Source: Chrysopilus asiliformis (taxonomy: Eukaryota > Arthropoda > Insecta > Diptera > Rhagionidae). Taken from it: a stretch of 64,000 nt of DNA. Shown here one piece after another: positions 43,119-53,593 of the stretch; the stretch's first letter is position 1, and each line of letters starts with the position of its first letter. Made by a program: the position numbers and the translations under genes. Where the stretch lies: positions 69,567,731-69,631,730 of the forward strand of contig OZ035961.1 of NCBI GenBank assembly GCA_964034945.1. Reading direction: 5' to 3'. The notes beneath the pieces are model-generated. The model was not told the DNA's origin. It did not search any database and was given only the letters and a program-made list of their open reading frames with translations.

Positions 43119-44415
43119 GTTTTTGCCGCATTTCGCCGTATTAAATCCAAACAAACCGCATAAAGTACGAATTGTTTGGGATGCTGCTGCCAAAGTAGAT
43201 GGTGTGTCTCTCAATGATGTATTACTCACTGGACCAGATTGGATGGCTGGCCTTGTGGGATGCCTTATAAAATTCTTTCAGTATCCTTTCGCATTCTGTG
43301 CTGATATTCGAGAAATGTTCACCCAAGTTTCAATTTCAGATCAAGATGCTGCTGCTCAATGCTTCTTATAGAGAAAATTAGACGTAAATGCACCAATAGA
43401 AGTAGTCCAGTTAAAATCGATGCTTTTTGGTCTGGCTTCATCTCCATTCATGGCTCAGTATGTTAAAAATACAAATGCTGAGTATTTTCGTGACCAGTTT
43501 CCTAAGGCTGTGAAAGGAATCATCGAGAATACTTATGTTGATGATTATCTTGGAGGCGAAAACTCAGTTGAAGGAGCAGTTCAATTAATCAAAGATGTCG
43601 TTGCAATACAAAAAAATGCTGGTTATGAATTACGAGGTTTTATGAGTAATTCTAGATCCATTCTTAATGAATTACCTTCAAGTTGGATTTCGGACAGGCT
43701 GATCAAAGATGTGAGTGAAGGTTTGGGACATCAAAGAATATTAGGAATTATGTGGAATGTGGAAGAAGATTGTTTTACATTTCCCATTAATTTGAACAAA
43801 ATTTCGACAAATATAATAGAAGCTACAAAAATACCCACGAAACGAGAAGTATTGAAGACAGTAATGTCAATTTTTGATCCTGTTGGTTATCTGACACCAA
43901 TAGTTATCAAGGGACGAATTCTTCTTCAACAAATATGGCGGGAAAAATTAGGATGGGATGATACTATAACTCAAACTATGTTTAAAGTTTGGAAAATTTG
44001 GCTTTTTGAATTAAAAAATGTAAAAATTATTAAAATATCAAGATATTATTCCATTAACTATTTAAATGCTGACGAAATTCAATTGCACGTATTTTGTGAT
44101 GCTAGCGAAAAAGCATTTGCAGCAGTTTTATACTTAAAGATAATCAAAGGCCAAGAAATTAATGTTGTTCTTTTGGCTTCTAAAGCTAGAGTTGCCTCAC
44201 TTAAAACTCAAACAGTACCAAAATTTGAGTTATGTGCTGCTTTGCTTGGGGCGAGATTGGCGGATAAAATTACAAAATTTCTTGAAATACCAAAATTAAA
44301 GAAAACTTATTGGACAGATTCTACGACAGTTTTACAATGGATTTATTCGGAAAAGAAATTATTAAGCTTTGTTGCCTCATGTGTTGGGAAAAATATTAGA
44401 ATTGAGCAATGCTGA
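43119..44415 (+). pseudogene. pol: BEL reverse transcriptase and RNase H
   Basis: It resumes as WFLPHFAVLNPNKPHKVRIV, then DAAAKVDGVSLNDVLLTGPD, an in-frame TAG at 43369-43371 in a position where Trp is likely, and SMLFGLASSPFMAQYV. The catalytic box is TYVDDYLGG. RNase H follows with VFCDASEKAFAAVLYL, PKFELCAALLGARLADKI and TDSTTVLQWI. A frame break occurs near 44380, leading into the integrase frame. Confidence 0.9.
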
Positions 44416-46174
44416 AGATTGGAACTGGGTCAAAACTGAAGAAAATGTTGCAGACGATTGTACTCGAGATTTGGCGATGGATTTGAATATTGAGCATCGT
44501 TGGTTTACGGGTCCAAAATTTTTGTACTCAGCGAAAAATCATTTGAAATTTAATAACAATATTGAGAATAATTCAGAAGATGAATATCAAATAATGATTG
44601 TATCTGACAATTCTACTTCATCAAAGTTAATTGAATTCTTACCTAAAACAAAAACAATTTATTCTTGGGTCAAATTGTTAAGAATTACAGCAAGAGTTAA
44701 ACGTGCTTTAACAAATTTTAAATTAAAAATTGAAGAAAGAATTATAACACCTGTAACTCCAGATGAAATTTCATGGGCTGAACAAATGTGGTGGCGTGTA
44801 GTTCAAGAAGAATGCTTTCCAGAGGATAAAAAAATTTTAAAGTTGCGTCAAGAAACCAATATGCAAAGTATTTTAAATAAAAAAGGAAGATTATCAAAAT
44901 TTTATATAACTTTGGATAATAACGATCTCATAAAATTACGAAGCAGAATTGAAAACATGGAAAATATATGCATAAAAATTAGAAATCCTATAATTTTGGA
45001 TGGGAATCATCCATACACTCAGCTTATGATAGTTCACTTTCATAAATGGTTTGGTCATCAAGGCATTGAAACAGTAATTAATGAAGTACGAAAACAATTT
45101 TGGATACCAAATTTACGATCAATTGTAAAAAAAGTATTTTCACGTTGTACACAGTGTCGACGAAATAAAGGAAAACCAATTCAACCTATTATGGGTTTTT
45201 TACCTAAAGGCTAGTACTGTAACACAGCGAAACGAAAACGAAATGTCAAATCCCATATAAAATTCCAAAAAAAATTCGCTGTGCGAAATTTCGTTCGCAA
45301 AAGTAGTACTGGTCCATTTTCTGTAACCTGTAAAAGAAGTTTAGTTCCTAGATATGGAGTTTTGTTCACATGTTTAACATCAAGGGCGATTCATGTTGAA
45401 ATTGCTCAGAGTTTGTCAACTGATTCATGCATAATGGTTTTAAGGCGTTTCATAGCCCGTCGTGGTAATGTCAAAACTATATGGCGTGATAATGGAACAA
45501 ATCTTAGAGGTGCAAATAATGAACTGTTAAAAGCTTTAGAACAACTGGATGATGGAGAAGTTGTAAACGAGATGGCTAATAAAAAAATTCACTGGAAATT
45601 TATTCCAGAAAACAGTCCTGAAATGGGGGGAGCATAGGAAAGAATGATTGGAATTTTTAAAAAAGCTATGAATTCAGCTCTACAGGGAAAAAAATTAACA
45701 GATGAGATGCTTTCAACGTTAATTGCTGAAACTGAATGGATTGTTAATTCTCGCCCATTAACATATGTTAGTAGCGATTCAGAAGATTTTAGAAGTATCA
45801 CACCTAATGATATATTGCATGGATATTCTGAAGAAATTTATGTGCCAGGAAAATTTTGTGAAAATGATACATTTTCAAAGAAACAATGGAGAATTTCACA
45901 ATTTATAACAAATATGTTTTGGAAAAATTTACTGAATGGATATATAACTACTTTAAGAGATAGACAAAAATGGATTAATCAAGAAAAAAATGTCCAAATT
46001 GGCGATGTTGTATTACTTAAGGATTTTAATAAACAGACTAGAGCAAATTGGCCACTAGGAATAATTATTCGAACATATCCAGACAAGGACGGAGTAGTAC
46101 GAATTTTGGACGTAAAAACTACAGTTGGAATTTATAATCGTTCTGTTCGTCGAGTTATTGAATTTTCGTGTTGA
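44369..46174 (+). pseudogene. pol: BEL integrase
   Basis: It starts with NVADDCTRD and an N-terminal linker, then the zinc-binding HFHKWFGHQGIETVI...CTQCRRNKG region. A 95-bp MITE at 45214-45308 replaces the segment that should carry the first catalytic Asp. After it come FTCLTSRAIHVEI, TIWRDNGTNLRGA with the second Asp, and ENSPEMGGA, followed by a TAG at 45636-45638 just before the ERMIG segment. The C-terminus includes NSRPLTYVSSD and GDVVLLKDFNKQTRANWPLG. It ends 32 bp before the polypurine tract. Confidence 0.9.
45214..45308. mobile_element. 95-bp MITE inside BEL integrase
   Basis: The ends are AGTACTGTAACACAGCGAA and AGTAGTACT in inverse, with TTCGCTGTGCGAAATTTCG as a subterminal inverted block. 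TA is present at both borders. It disrupts integrase coding between LPKG and GPFSV. Confidence 0.55.
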
Positions 46175-46195
46175 CGAAGAGATAGAGTCAACACC

Positions 46196-46206
46196 GGGGG
46201 GAGTTT
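46196..46206 (+). promoter_or_regulatory. BEL polypurine tract
   Basis: GGGGGGAGTTT directly precedes the right LTR, the expected place for plus-strand priming. Confidence 0.6.
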
Positions 46207-46439
46207 TGTCGACAAACGGACAAAGTAATTCACTTTAAAAATAAAAAAAATATGTAAAATTTATTCATAGTAACTTTTGAATTGTAATTTGTCATTATAT
46301 ACAGTTTTTTTTATTCATTGTACTTTCAACAGTCTAATAGATTGCATATCAAAATAAATATTTGTCCGTAAAATCATATATAATAGAAATAATAGTAAAA
46401 TAAATACAATAAATAATTAATACGTGTTTTTCGTTAATA
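46207..46439 (+). repeat. BEL 3' LTR
   Basis: It starts TGTCGACAAACGGACAAAG and ends TTCGTTAATA, followed by ACTAG (46440-46444). It differs from the left LTR at about four bases plus small length changes in A and T runs, suggesting a fairly young insertion. Confidence 0.9.
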
Positions 46440-46444
46440 ACTAG

Positions 46445-46888
46445 GTTAATGCAGGCTTGGAAAATTGTTTCGAGCTAGGGGAGGGATAAGTCTGAAACCT
46501 TCTGAATTTTAGCTGGTATTATACAGTCGGGTCCGGATGACTTAAACGGTTTAAAACTTAATTGCCCAGGTAATTTTTGGTTAGGATTTTCCGCAGCCCA
46601 GCTGCTTCAGAGGACTCTTCTATCTTGCCACAGAAAAGTCCCCAGGACTTACGCTGGGCTTTCCTCCTCTTTTTTCAGGACTCTCAACATCCCTTTGTAA
46701 GAGTCCCAATCCTGCTGCAGTCTGGTGCTTTTAGCTTTGTTGAAGAGCCTGCGACTTTCCTTCCTGAGAGTCATAAGCTCCGGGGACCACCATGGCGGTC
46801 TCTTTTTGCCCTTGGGCTTACTCTTCGGGCAAGATAAGTCCATTGCTTCATTAAATGCTTTAGTTAGATTCTCCACCATAGAATGCAC
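46445..46888 (-). pseudogene. Non-LTR element: endonuclease-RT linker
   Basis: The minus-strand frame reads MHSMVENLTKAFNEAMDLSC, then KKRPPWWSPELMTLRKESRR and DSYKGMLRVLKK. The PWW-x2-EL pattern is the usual connector between endonuclease and RT in insect non-LTR elements. It continues into the RT segment at 35213-36344 if the BEL insertion is ignored. Confidence 0.8.
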
Positions 46889-46941
46889 TTCCTGAGCTGC
46901 ATATATCTGTGATATGAGAAAGAGTGTTCCTTCGAAATCCT

Positions 46942-47667
46942 TCAGTCCTTAACCATGCAGTAGATGGAGTCAGAGACTAGGGTGATATCTAGAACCTCTT
47001 GTCTGTTAGTAGTAACGAAGGTGGGTTCATTGCCAACGTTACAGATATTTAGATTAGTACTTAGAATGTATTCAAAAAGTGACTCACCTCTGTCGTTTAT
47101 GTCCGTACTTCCCCAGACTGTGTGATGCGCATTAACATCACCTCCGATAAGAAGCCCGGTTTTATGTAGACCAGTGTCGGCGACAAGCCTCCCCAGAATA
47201 TGCGGTGGTAGGGGTCCTTCCTGGTCGTGGGCGAGATAGGCCGAAGTTAGCCAGAAGCTGGTCGAGGCCAGCTGCAGCCTGATCGTTACCGTATCTCTAT
47301 CGCTGTAAATTGGGAGTAGAAATGCGTTAAGGTTATTTTTTACCAATATGCAAGATCTTGGATTATCTTTGTTCCTATCGTATATGAGCTTATAGCCCGA
47401 TGAGTTGAGTCCACAAACCATGTTCCTCGCCACCCATGGTTCCTGGATCAACACAATGTCTTCCCCTCCTGTAGTCAGGCGGAGAAGTAAGGAAGTGGAT
47501 GTCATTTTAGAGTGGTGGAGATTTATCTGCATTAGCCGTAGCATTAGAACTACAAGCCCCAGACATCTCCACCACTGTTGAATTTGTGTCTTCTTCTGAC
47601 TCCGACTCCAACAGAAGGAGACCCCTGAGTTCTTCAGCCATTCCTGAGCTCGATGACTGTTAGCCAT
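46942..47667 (-). pseudogene. Non-LTR element: apurinic-type endonuclease
   Basis: ORF2 start region. From about residue 44, RLMQINLHHSKMTSTSLLL opens the endonuclease domain. It is followed by VLIQEPWVARNMVCGL, a SAYLAHDQEGPLP segment, LLIGGDVNAHHTVWGSTDIN with the catalytic Asp-x-Asn, and NEPTFVTTNRQEVLDITLVS. It nicks target DNA during retrotransposition. A break near 46935 separates it from the linker. Confidence 0.88.
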
Positions 47668-48250
47668 CTTCCAGCTGGAAAGATTTGAGGCTCAAGGTGC
47701 AAGCAGCCGTTTCCGTTACTGCTGTTTCGGGCATTTTCGGACAAGTCTTCTCTGCCTCCGCTTTGTCCTTCTGGTAGACCTTCAGAGTAATCGAGCCGAA
47801 GCCATAACTAATCACCCTTCCGATTTACGCTATAGGAGCCAATGACTTCTTATTCACTACAATAGTGGCTACTCGAGAATCACCCCTTGGCTCTTCCAGC
47901 TTTGCTACCTTCCAGTTATGGGTTGGCAGAGAAGGGTTGCTGACCTTCACAATCTCCAAAATTGTGGTTGGATCGGAAGATTCAGCAGGAATCGGGATCT
48001 GATCCCTAGCAACAACTTCCAGATCCGCGCCCGGCCAAACCTCCCCGAGTCTGGAGACAGCTGTCCGTAGTAGTTCGGCTGATCTGGGATTTGCACAAGC
48101 TACTAATTTGACATGTCCCTGGTGATAGCCATCATCGCGACATGTGGGAAATTAGATATTTTTTCAGAGAGATCCTTCTCCGTGGACCCTGTTCGGGAGG
48201 GGTCTGTCTCCGCAGAAGTTAGAGGCTCTATTTTGGTCCCACGAGTATAG
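47668..48250 (-). pseudogene. Non-LTR element ORF1 with DUF4780-like region
   Basis: The minus strand reads LVACANPRSAELLRTAVSRL, GEVWPGADLEVV, EIVKVSNPSLPTHNWKVAKL and SYGFGSITLKVYQKDKAEAE. This matches the DUF4780 domain common in ORF1 proteins of insect LOA/R1-type elements. An in-frame TAA lies at 47825-47827. The start and upstream boundary are not clear. Confidence 0.65.
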
Positions 48251-49351
48251 GAGAAAGAATGTCCGGAGGGCGTCAGGTATCCAGAGTTCGCATATTCGCG
48301 ACTAGTATCCCACTAGCCATTCATCCATCGGCATATGCTGATCCACCTTGGATTGGGGTTTTTTTTGTCAAGGTTTGCTCCTTTAGCGTCGCGTTTTCGC
48401 CTAGGAACCTAGTTACCCGTGATCGCCACGAGGAGGCAATGCGCACACGTGCGAATCGTAACGCGTAATTTAAATCCCATAATTCTAAGTGCGTAACTTA
48501 GAGCGCGTGATTCTTATCGGATAATCCGAACTGCGTCATTCGAAACGCGTAAGCGTAATGGGTTTCTTACTTTTTCATCAAAACATGTGGCATGGCAAAA
48601 CTTGCCCTGCGTATGAAATAGACATGAACTAATTTGCAAAACCTCTAGTTTCTTATATCTGTTTCATCTGTATTCTCCTACTGAATCATGATTGCGGTTT
48701 ACTTTTCTTCACTATCGCAATAACACACTTATAGTGAAAAGAAATACGTCAATTAAACTAGAAGCTGTGAAGTTTTTTTTATTTGATTAAACACAGTGGA
48801 TCCTAAAAACAATTGACAAATTTAAAATTAAAATTTATAAATTGCGAATACATTCATTAGAAAATGAAGGTAATCATACATATGTATATCTACATTGTGC
48901 TAGAACCATTCATTTTACCTGTTGAGTAGATTATCAGGTTTGGTGCAGTCAAACCTGTTAAATTATAAATGGGTATCATGTAATCGTATTTTAAAGTTAT
49001 TTTTTGCGTATGTAGATAACAGAAAATTGTTGATATCAGTGTAAAGAAAATTTTGAATAGTATGTGAAGAATGCAGATAAAAATACTTATAAAGTAGGTA
49101 AACCATTTAGTTAAGCAGACAAATAAAAAAAATTCAACAAGACTTTCTTTAAAAATGTCTTATTAACTTTTAATCAATAAAAAGTCATATTATAAAAATA
49201 GAAACAATTTGTGTAAAAAAGAAAAATGTTCTTTTTGTACATTTAATACGAGTTATAAATTATTAGTAAAAAACCGTGCTAAGAAAGTGAATCTTACATA
49301 AATGGAGTTCGCTAAAATAATGACAGCTTGAAATTAGTTTTTATTTTACAG
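48251..49351. other. Mostly unrecognised DNA
   Basis: 48440-48560 has repeated CGCGTAA words; the rest is AT-rich without element ends or family-like frames. Confidence 0.4.
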
Positions 49352-49434
49352 CGGATTATTTATATATTTTTTTTGTTTTGTCATTGCTTTAACCATGAAC
49401 ACGTCATCTTCTGGAATTCAAAATATTCAAACAG
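49352..49434 (+). CDS. Candidate first coding exon
   Basis: A TTTTATTTTACAG acceptor precedes a short leader, then ATG at 49395 (MNTSSSGIQNIQT) and a donor ACAG|GTATGG. The arrangement looks like a first coding exon with an upstream 5' UTR intron. No downstream exon was recognised, and only 13 codons are available, so identity is unknown. Confidence 0.25.
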
Positions 49435-49888
49435 GTATGGATACACGTGATTATTTTTTTCATTTCGATAATTTCTGCTTACCTTTAATGAATAATTTGT
49501 TTGCCTACTGATTTACTGAGAGATTAAACATTTTCAACTAATCAATTGAATTCCTCAGAGTTAAATGAACTGAGTAAACTTTAATTATTGCCACTGGTGT
49601 TTATTTTCATGGACTAGAAGTGAATTTTACTGACATTATAAATTCATTGTTATTAACTACATAAAAATAAGTTTTTTATGAAAAAAAGTGTCCCTGGAGA
49701 TATAAACTTGAATTTTTTTCCGTAAGTTGCCATGATTACAACAAATAATTTCCCAAAATTTCAGTCCACAAAAATCAGTACTTTTGGAGATAAAAAAAAT
49801 AAAATCTTTTATATTTAAAAAAAAATATTGCCCCGTAATGCGTTAATGGATTTGGATGAAAAAAGTCGTAATTTTTTAGTTAAGTCTT
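49435..49888. other. AT-rich DNA, nothing recognised
   Basis: Possible intron sequence if the preceding exon is real. No features seen. Confidence 0.35.
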
Positions 49889-49890
49889 AC

Positions 49891-50306
49891 CCCTGGAGCC
49901 CAATGAATGCAACGCGAATGCAACTAAAACGCACAAACTGTCACGCAGCGCAACGTTTCAGCGGCAGAGCCCAATGGTATCTTGTGAAGTAGTACAAGTG
50001 ACATAATATAGTGCTATAAAGTTGACAAAATTACAAAAATGGATAATTTTAAAGCGATAATTTGCTTTGTTGGTCTTTATCTTTGTTATTTGTATGTTAT
50101 TGCACTAAGACTATCAATTTTTCCTCGAATGACATTTCCCCAACCTCTCTTTATGAACTGTCAACGCAGAATTCTGCGGCAAAATTAAAAGTTTGCAAAC
50201 TTTTGCGTTGTAGGTGCGTTCACTGTGCTCACTTCAAATGATTTCTATGGAACAAACTTGTAAGTGACAGTTTGTGCGTTCGCGCTGCGTTCATTGGACT
50301 CCAGGC
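49891..50306. mobile_element. 416-bp MITE
   Basis: The ends CCTGGAGCCCAATGAATGCA and its inverse (several mismatches) extend inward with inverted CGCACAAACTGTCAC blocks. The target duplication was not resolved. No coding. Confidence 0.55.
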
Positions 50307-50404
50307 ATTAGTTTCAAAAAAAAAAACAATGTAATGCAAATGCGCTAATTAAAAAAAATAATTTTTTTCAAATTTAATATTGTTATTAAAATTTGATTTA
50401 TTGA

Positions 50405-50463
50405 AAAAGGGAAGTATTAAAAAAACTGCTTTTGTTGCCTCCGTTTTTTAATACTTCCCTTTT
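50405..50463. repeat. Hairpin with about 20-bp stem
   Basis: AAAAGGGAAGTATTAAAAAA and its inverse with a one-base difference are separated by about 16 nt. No adjacent gene explains it. Confidence 0.5.
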
Positions 50464-51360
50464 GTCTTATAAAATCGAATGTTGCAGAGCATATGCGTAT
50501 TGTAACGGAAGGAAAAATTTGAAAAATATTGAAAAATAATACAAAATTTTATTAAAAAATATTGAATATCAGAACTGGGATTAAAAGTTAATACAAAAAG
50601 CATCAAAAATATACCCATTAAATGCTGTTGGAATTGAATGTAGTACTTTTTTTATTACAATCTATCAAACTCTAAAAAAGTATTGAAAAATAATACAAGT
50701 TTGATTAAAAATGTAGTTAATCATTTAAGAGGATTGAAATTTAATAGAAAAAGTATTAAAAAATGCCGAATTCCAGAAATGGGATTAAAAGGTAGTCCAA
50801 TAATTTTAACCGTGTAACTTACTGTTCGGATTATATGGTAACACCAAGCCTAGGAAGCGTAATTTTAATTTTTTTATGTCAAATTTTCGGAGACATGTTA
50901 TGGAAGAAATTCAGCACTACTATTAAATATTAATGTGTACATGATTTAATAAATATTATTACTTAATCGATTTTAACCGCTCGTCAGATGTGATAAAAAA
51001 AAGCAATTGTTGATTATGATTTTTTTCTTTCCTTTCATTTTCTTCCGTTTTTTTTAAATTAATCTAAAATAAATGTCTATGAGATTACTCTGTATGCCTA
51101 AATAAATTAATATATATAGTATACAAAATGAATCACTTTGTGGATCAAAAAGTACAGAAAACTAGTTTTTTTTAATAAAAAAATTAATCCCCACACCAAA
51201 TTTTGGTTATAGGCCACATTTGGCCTAGAACTTAACTCTCAAACTACGTTCAAAAAATACCCTTAATTTTGCCTTGTAAATTTCTCTATGCTTTCAACAT
51301 TTTTTTGGAGCAAAAAATTAAATCAAAGTTAGCGTTTTAACAAAATTAAGGTATAAAAAC
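50464..51360. other. AT-rich DNA, nothing recognised
   Basis: Degenerate AAAAATATTGAA and TATTAAAAAATG words suggest an old simple repeat. No ends or frames. Confidence 0.35.
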
Positions 51361-51693
51361 TTACCCCTCAATTCTGCATAATAGATAAGAGCCTCTTAAC
51401 TGCTAACTGGACTTAAGAGGAAATTTAATAGAAATTGGTATTCCTGATAATAGTTAAGAGATGTCAACCTCTTAACTTTCGTGGTGAATTTTTGTAAACG
51501 GTTTTCATATTCTGGGGAAAAGTTAGCAGACGGTTCTAACCTCAAAAACCTCTTAATTTAAAAGGACCTCGCCGATGTCCTCTTACGACCTCTTAACTTG
51601 TGTGTTGCGTTTAAAACTCGAAAAATCAGTGTCGGGGAGGGCTCCAACAATTTTTTTATGTATAGACAAGTTGTGTAAAATTGTATTCTGAAC

Positions 51694-53593
51694 CATAATT
51701 AAGGACTTTCGGTTTAACCGCGTGAATTTTAAAAAAGAAGTAAAACTTACTTTTTATTTGCCGAGACGTTTCGGTTAGAGCATGTGCTAACCATGGTCGC
51801 TCGAGGACTGGTTCAAGCTTTGCTTAAAACATTGGACGGCTTCTCAAATTATAACGGTGCCTGTTGACCGTTTGTTGGCAAACTGTACTGATTGTGTCGT
51901 CCGGTTTATCGATGGACTTTAACGGTCGCAGCAATTTCAACACAGGATTCCAAGTTTCGGATAATTTTAGGCTGTCATCTCTATTAAACGTAGGCCTGCG
52001 TTTAATTTCGATTGCTTCTCGAACTAAACGTGGATAATATCGTTTTTCTGTGGCCACGATACGTGCTTGGTCAAAACGTATCCAGTGATTTTGACTATTA
52101 TCCATGGTATGTTCAGCAATAGCCGATGTCTCCTTCTTGTTGTTTTTTATGGCTGAGAGGTGTTCCTGCAACCGCACCGAAATATTCCGTTTAGTTTGTC
52201 CTATGTAGAAGCTGCCACAACTGCAAGGTACCTCATAGACACCGCAATTTTCTAAGGGTATACGATCTTTAGGAGATCTAAGGTACCCTTTAATTTTTGT
52301 AGGTGGTATTTGGATTGTTTTGATGTCTTGTGCTTTGAGTACCTTGCTGATCCTGTCTGACACCCCACGTAAGTATGGAAGAAAAGCCACTTTTTCGGGA
52401 TTTCCGCTCTCTGGCTGTAGTGGTTTCTTAGGCGCTTGTTTCCGTTGTTTCTTGTTGTAGCCATTATTCTTCAACACCTCATCTACATGTTTCAGTTCGG
52501 CATCCAGGTGGTCGGGATCACATATTCGATGCGCCCTGTGAATTAGAGATGAAACCACTGATCTTAAATTCGCAGGACAATGGTGCGAACTGGCATGTAG
52601 GTATTTGTCCGTGTGGGTGTTTTTCCTATAAACCGTGTGTGCGAGTTTACCGTCACTTCTCCTAATGATCCGCACATCCAAAAATGCTAAAGAACCTTCG
52701 GACTCCGATTCCATAGTGAATTTTGTCTTTGGGTGAATCGAATTCAAAAGTGTTAAAAATGGGTCTAGGTATTCTCTTTTTATGATGCAAAACGTATCAT
52801 CGACATACCTAAGAAACACTTTTGGTTTTGAGGTGGCTTTCGAAAGTGCTTTCTGCTCAATGTTTTGCATCCACAGATCCGCTACGATCGGCGCAATGGG
52901 CGAGCCCATGGTCACACCGTTTTTCTGTAGGTAGAATTCGCCATTGAACAAAAAATATCCAGTTGTTAGACAAAATTCTAAGAGTTCCAGGTAGTTTTCA
53001 TCTATATCTAAGTCCTGGATCATATCTCTTATTACCGCAATGGAATCGGCTATGGGGACATTAGTGAAAAGAGAAACAACATCGAAACTCACCATGATTT
53101 CATCCTCTCCAATAGTCAGATCCTTTATCAACTCGACAAAATGACCTGAGTCTCGCACATAAGTTGTGGAAATGCCTATCAGTGGATTAAATACCTCGAT
53201 TAAGGATTTTGCCAAATTATAGGTGGGCGAATTTATTTGGCTTACTATCGGCCGTAACGGTACGTTTTCCTTATGTATTTTAGGCAATCCATATAGTTTT
53301 GGAGGGATGCAGCAAGCAGGAGTTTTTTCTTTTTTGTTAAGCATTTTTAACGTCCCAATATGCTTCTGTATCAGCTGATTTGTTTTGCGTACAATTTTCT
53401 TGGTAGGATCTGTTTTCACTTTTTCGCAAAGCTTGAACCAGTCCTCGAGCGACCATGGTTAGCACATGCTCTAACCGAAACGTCTCGGCAAATAAAAAGT
53501 AAGTTTTACTTCTTTTTTAAAATTCACGCGGTTAAACCGAAAGTCCTTAATTATGGCATTAAGCAACCGCGAAAGCCTTAAATCAATTATAGT
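51694..53593 (-). mobile_element. Penelope-like element, 5'-truncated, with inverted pLTRs
   Basis: 131-bp inverted repeats (51693-51823 and 53426-53556) flank the coding region exactly. An 11-bp direct duplication, GTATTCTGAAC, lies at 51683-51693 and 53594-53604. A 37-bp tail (53557-53593) follows the right repeat. The coding region keeps most of RT and the whole GIY-YIG endonuclease, but the N-terminal third is missing. The inverted repeat contains a hairpin followed by GAAACGTC. Confidence 0.88.
51824..53419 (-). CDS. Penelope-like reverse transcriptase with GIY-YIG endonuclease
   Basis: 531 intact codons. RT starts near residue 35 (CCIPPKLYGLPKIHKENVPL; LRPIVSQINSPTYNLAKSL). Further motifs are IMVSFDVVSLFTNVPI, GVTMGSPIAPIVADLWM and the catalytic LRYVDDTFCII. 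The C-terminal GIY-YIG nuclease is visible in CGVYEVPCSCGSFYIGQTKR, with NISVRLQEHLSAI and AIAEHTMDNSQNHWIRF. Full-length Penelope proteins are about 800 residues, so roughly a third is absent from the N-terminus. No internal stops are present. The start at 53419 sits just inside the inverted repeat, so initiation is uncertain. Confidence 0.92.
   Translation of the reverse strand: MKTDPTKKIVRKTNQLIQKHIGTLKMLNKKEKTPACCIPPKLYGLPKIHKENVPLRPIVSQINSPTYNLAKSLIEVFNPLIGISTTYVRDSGHFVELIKDLTIGEDEIMVSFDVVSLFTNVPIADSIAVIRDMIQDLDIDENYLELLEFCLTTGYFLFNGEFYLQKNGVTMGSPIAPIVADLWMQNIEQKALSKATSKPKVFLRYVDDTFCIIKREYLDPFLTLLNSIHPKTKFTMESESEGSLAFLDVRIIRRSDGKLAHTVYRKNTHTDKYLHASSHHCPANLRSVVSSLIHRAHRICDPDHLDAELKHVDEVLKNNGYNKKQRKQAPKKPLQPESGNPEKVAFLPYLRGVSDRISKVLKAQDIKTIQIPPTKIKGYLRSPKDRIPLENCGVYEVPCSCGSFYIGQTKRNISVRLQEHLSAIKNNKKETSAIAEHTMDNSQNHWIRFDQARIVATEKRYYPRLVREAIEIKRRPTFNRDDSLKLSETWNPVLKLLRPLKSIDKPDDTISTVCQQTVNRHRYNLRSRPMF

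Larger units (their letters stand above)
36350..46439 (+). mobile_element. BEL/Pao LTR retrotransposon, full length but disrupted
   Basis: Bounded by LTRs of 231 and 233 bp that differ at only a handful of positions, and by a 5-bp duplication. Between them are gag with DUF1759, zinc knuckles, a Pao-type protease, RT, RNase H and integrase, all on the plus strand. Foreign segments interrupt it at about 38120-39135, 40640-43118 and 45214-45308. Several frame breaks and stop codons make it non-functional. It sits inside a LOA/R1-like element. Confidence 0.93.

Noticed and set aside
43369..45638. Systematic G-to-A editing or hypermutation of the BEL element from two TGG-to-TAG changes
   Set aside because: Only two such changes were seen and other lesions are of different types; the sample is too small.
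51694..53593. Hammerhead ribozyme in the pLTR of the coding Penelope-like element
   Set aside because: The helix and GAAAC are present but no CUGANGA core precedes them on either strand, so I do not call it.
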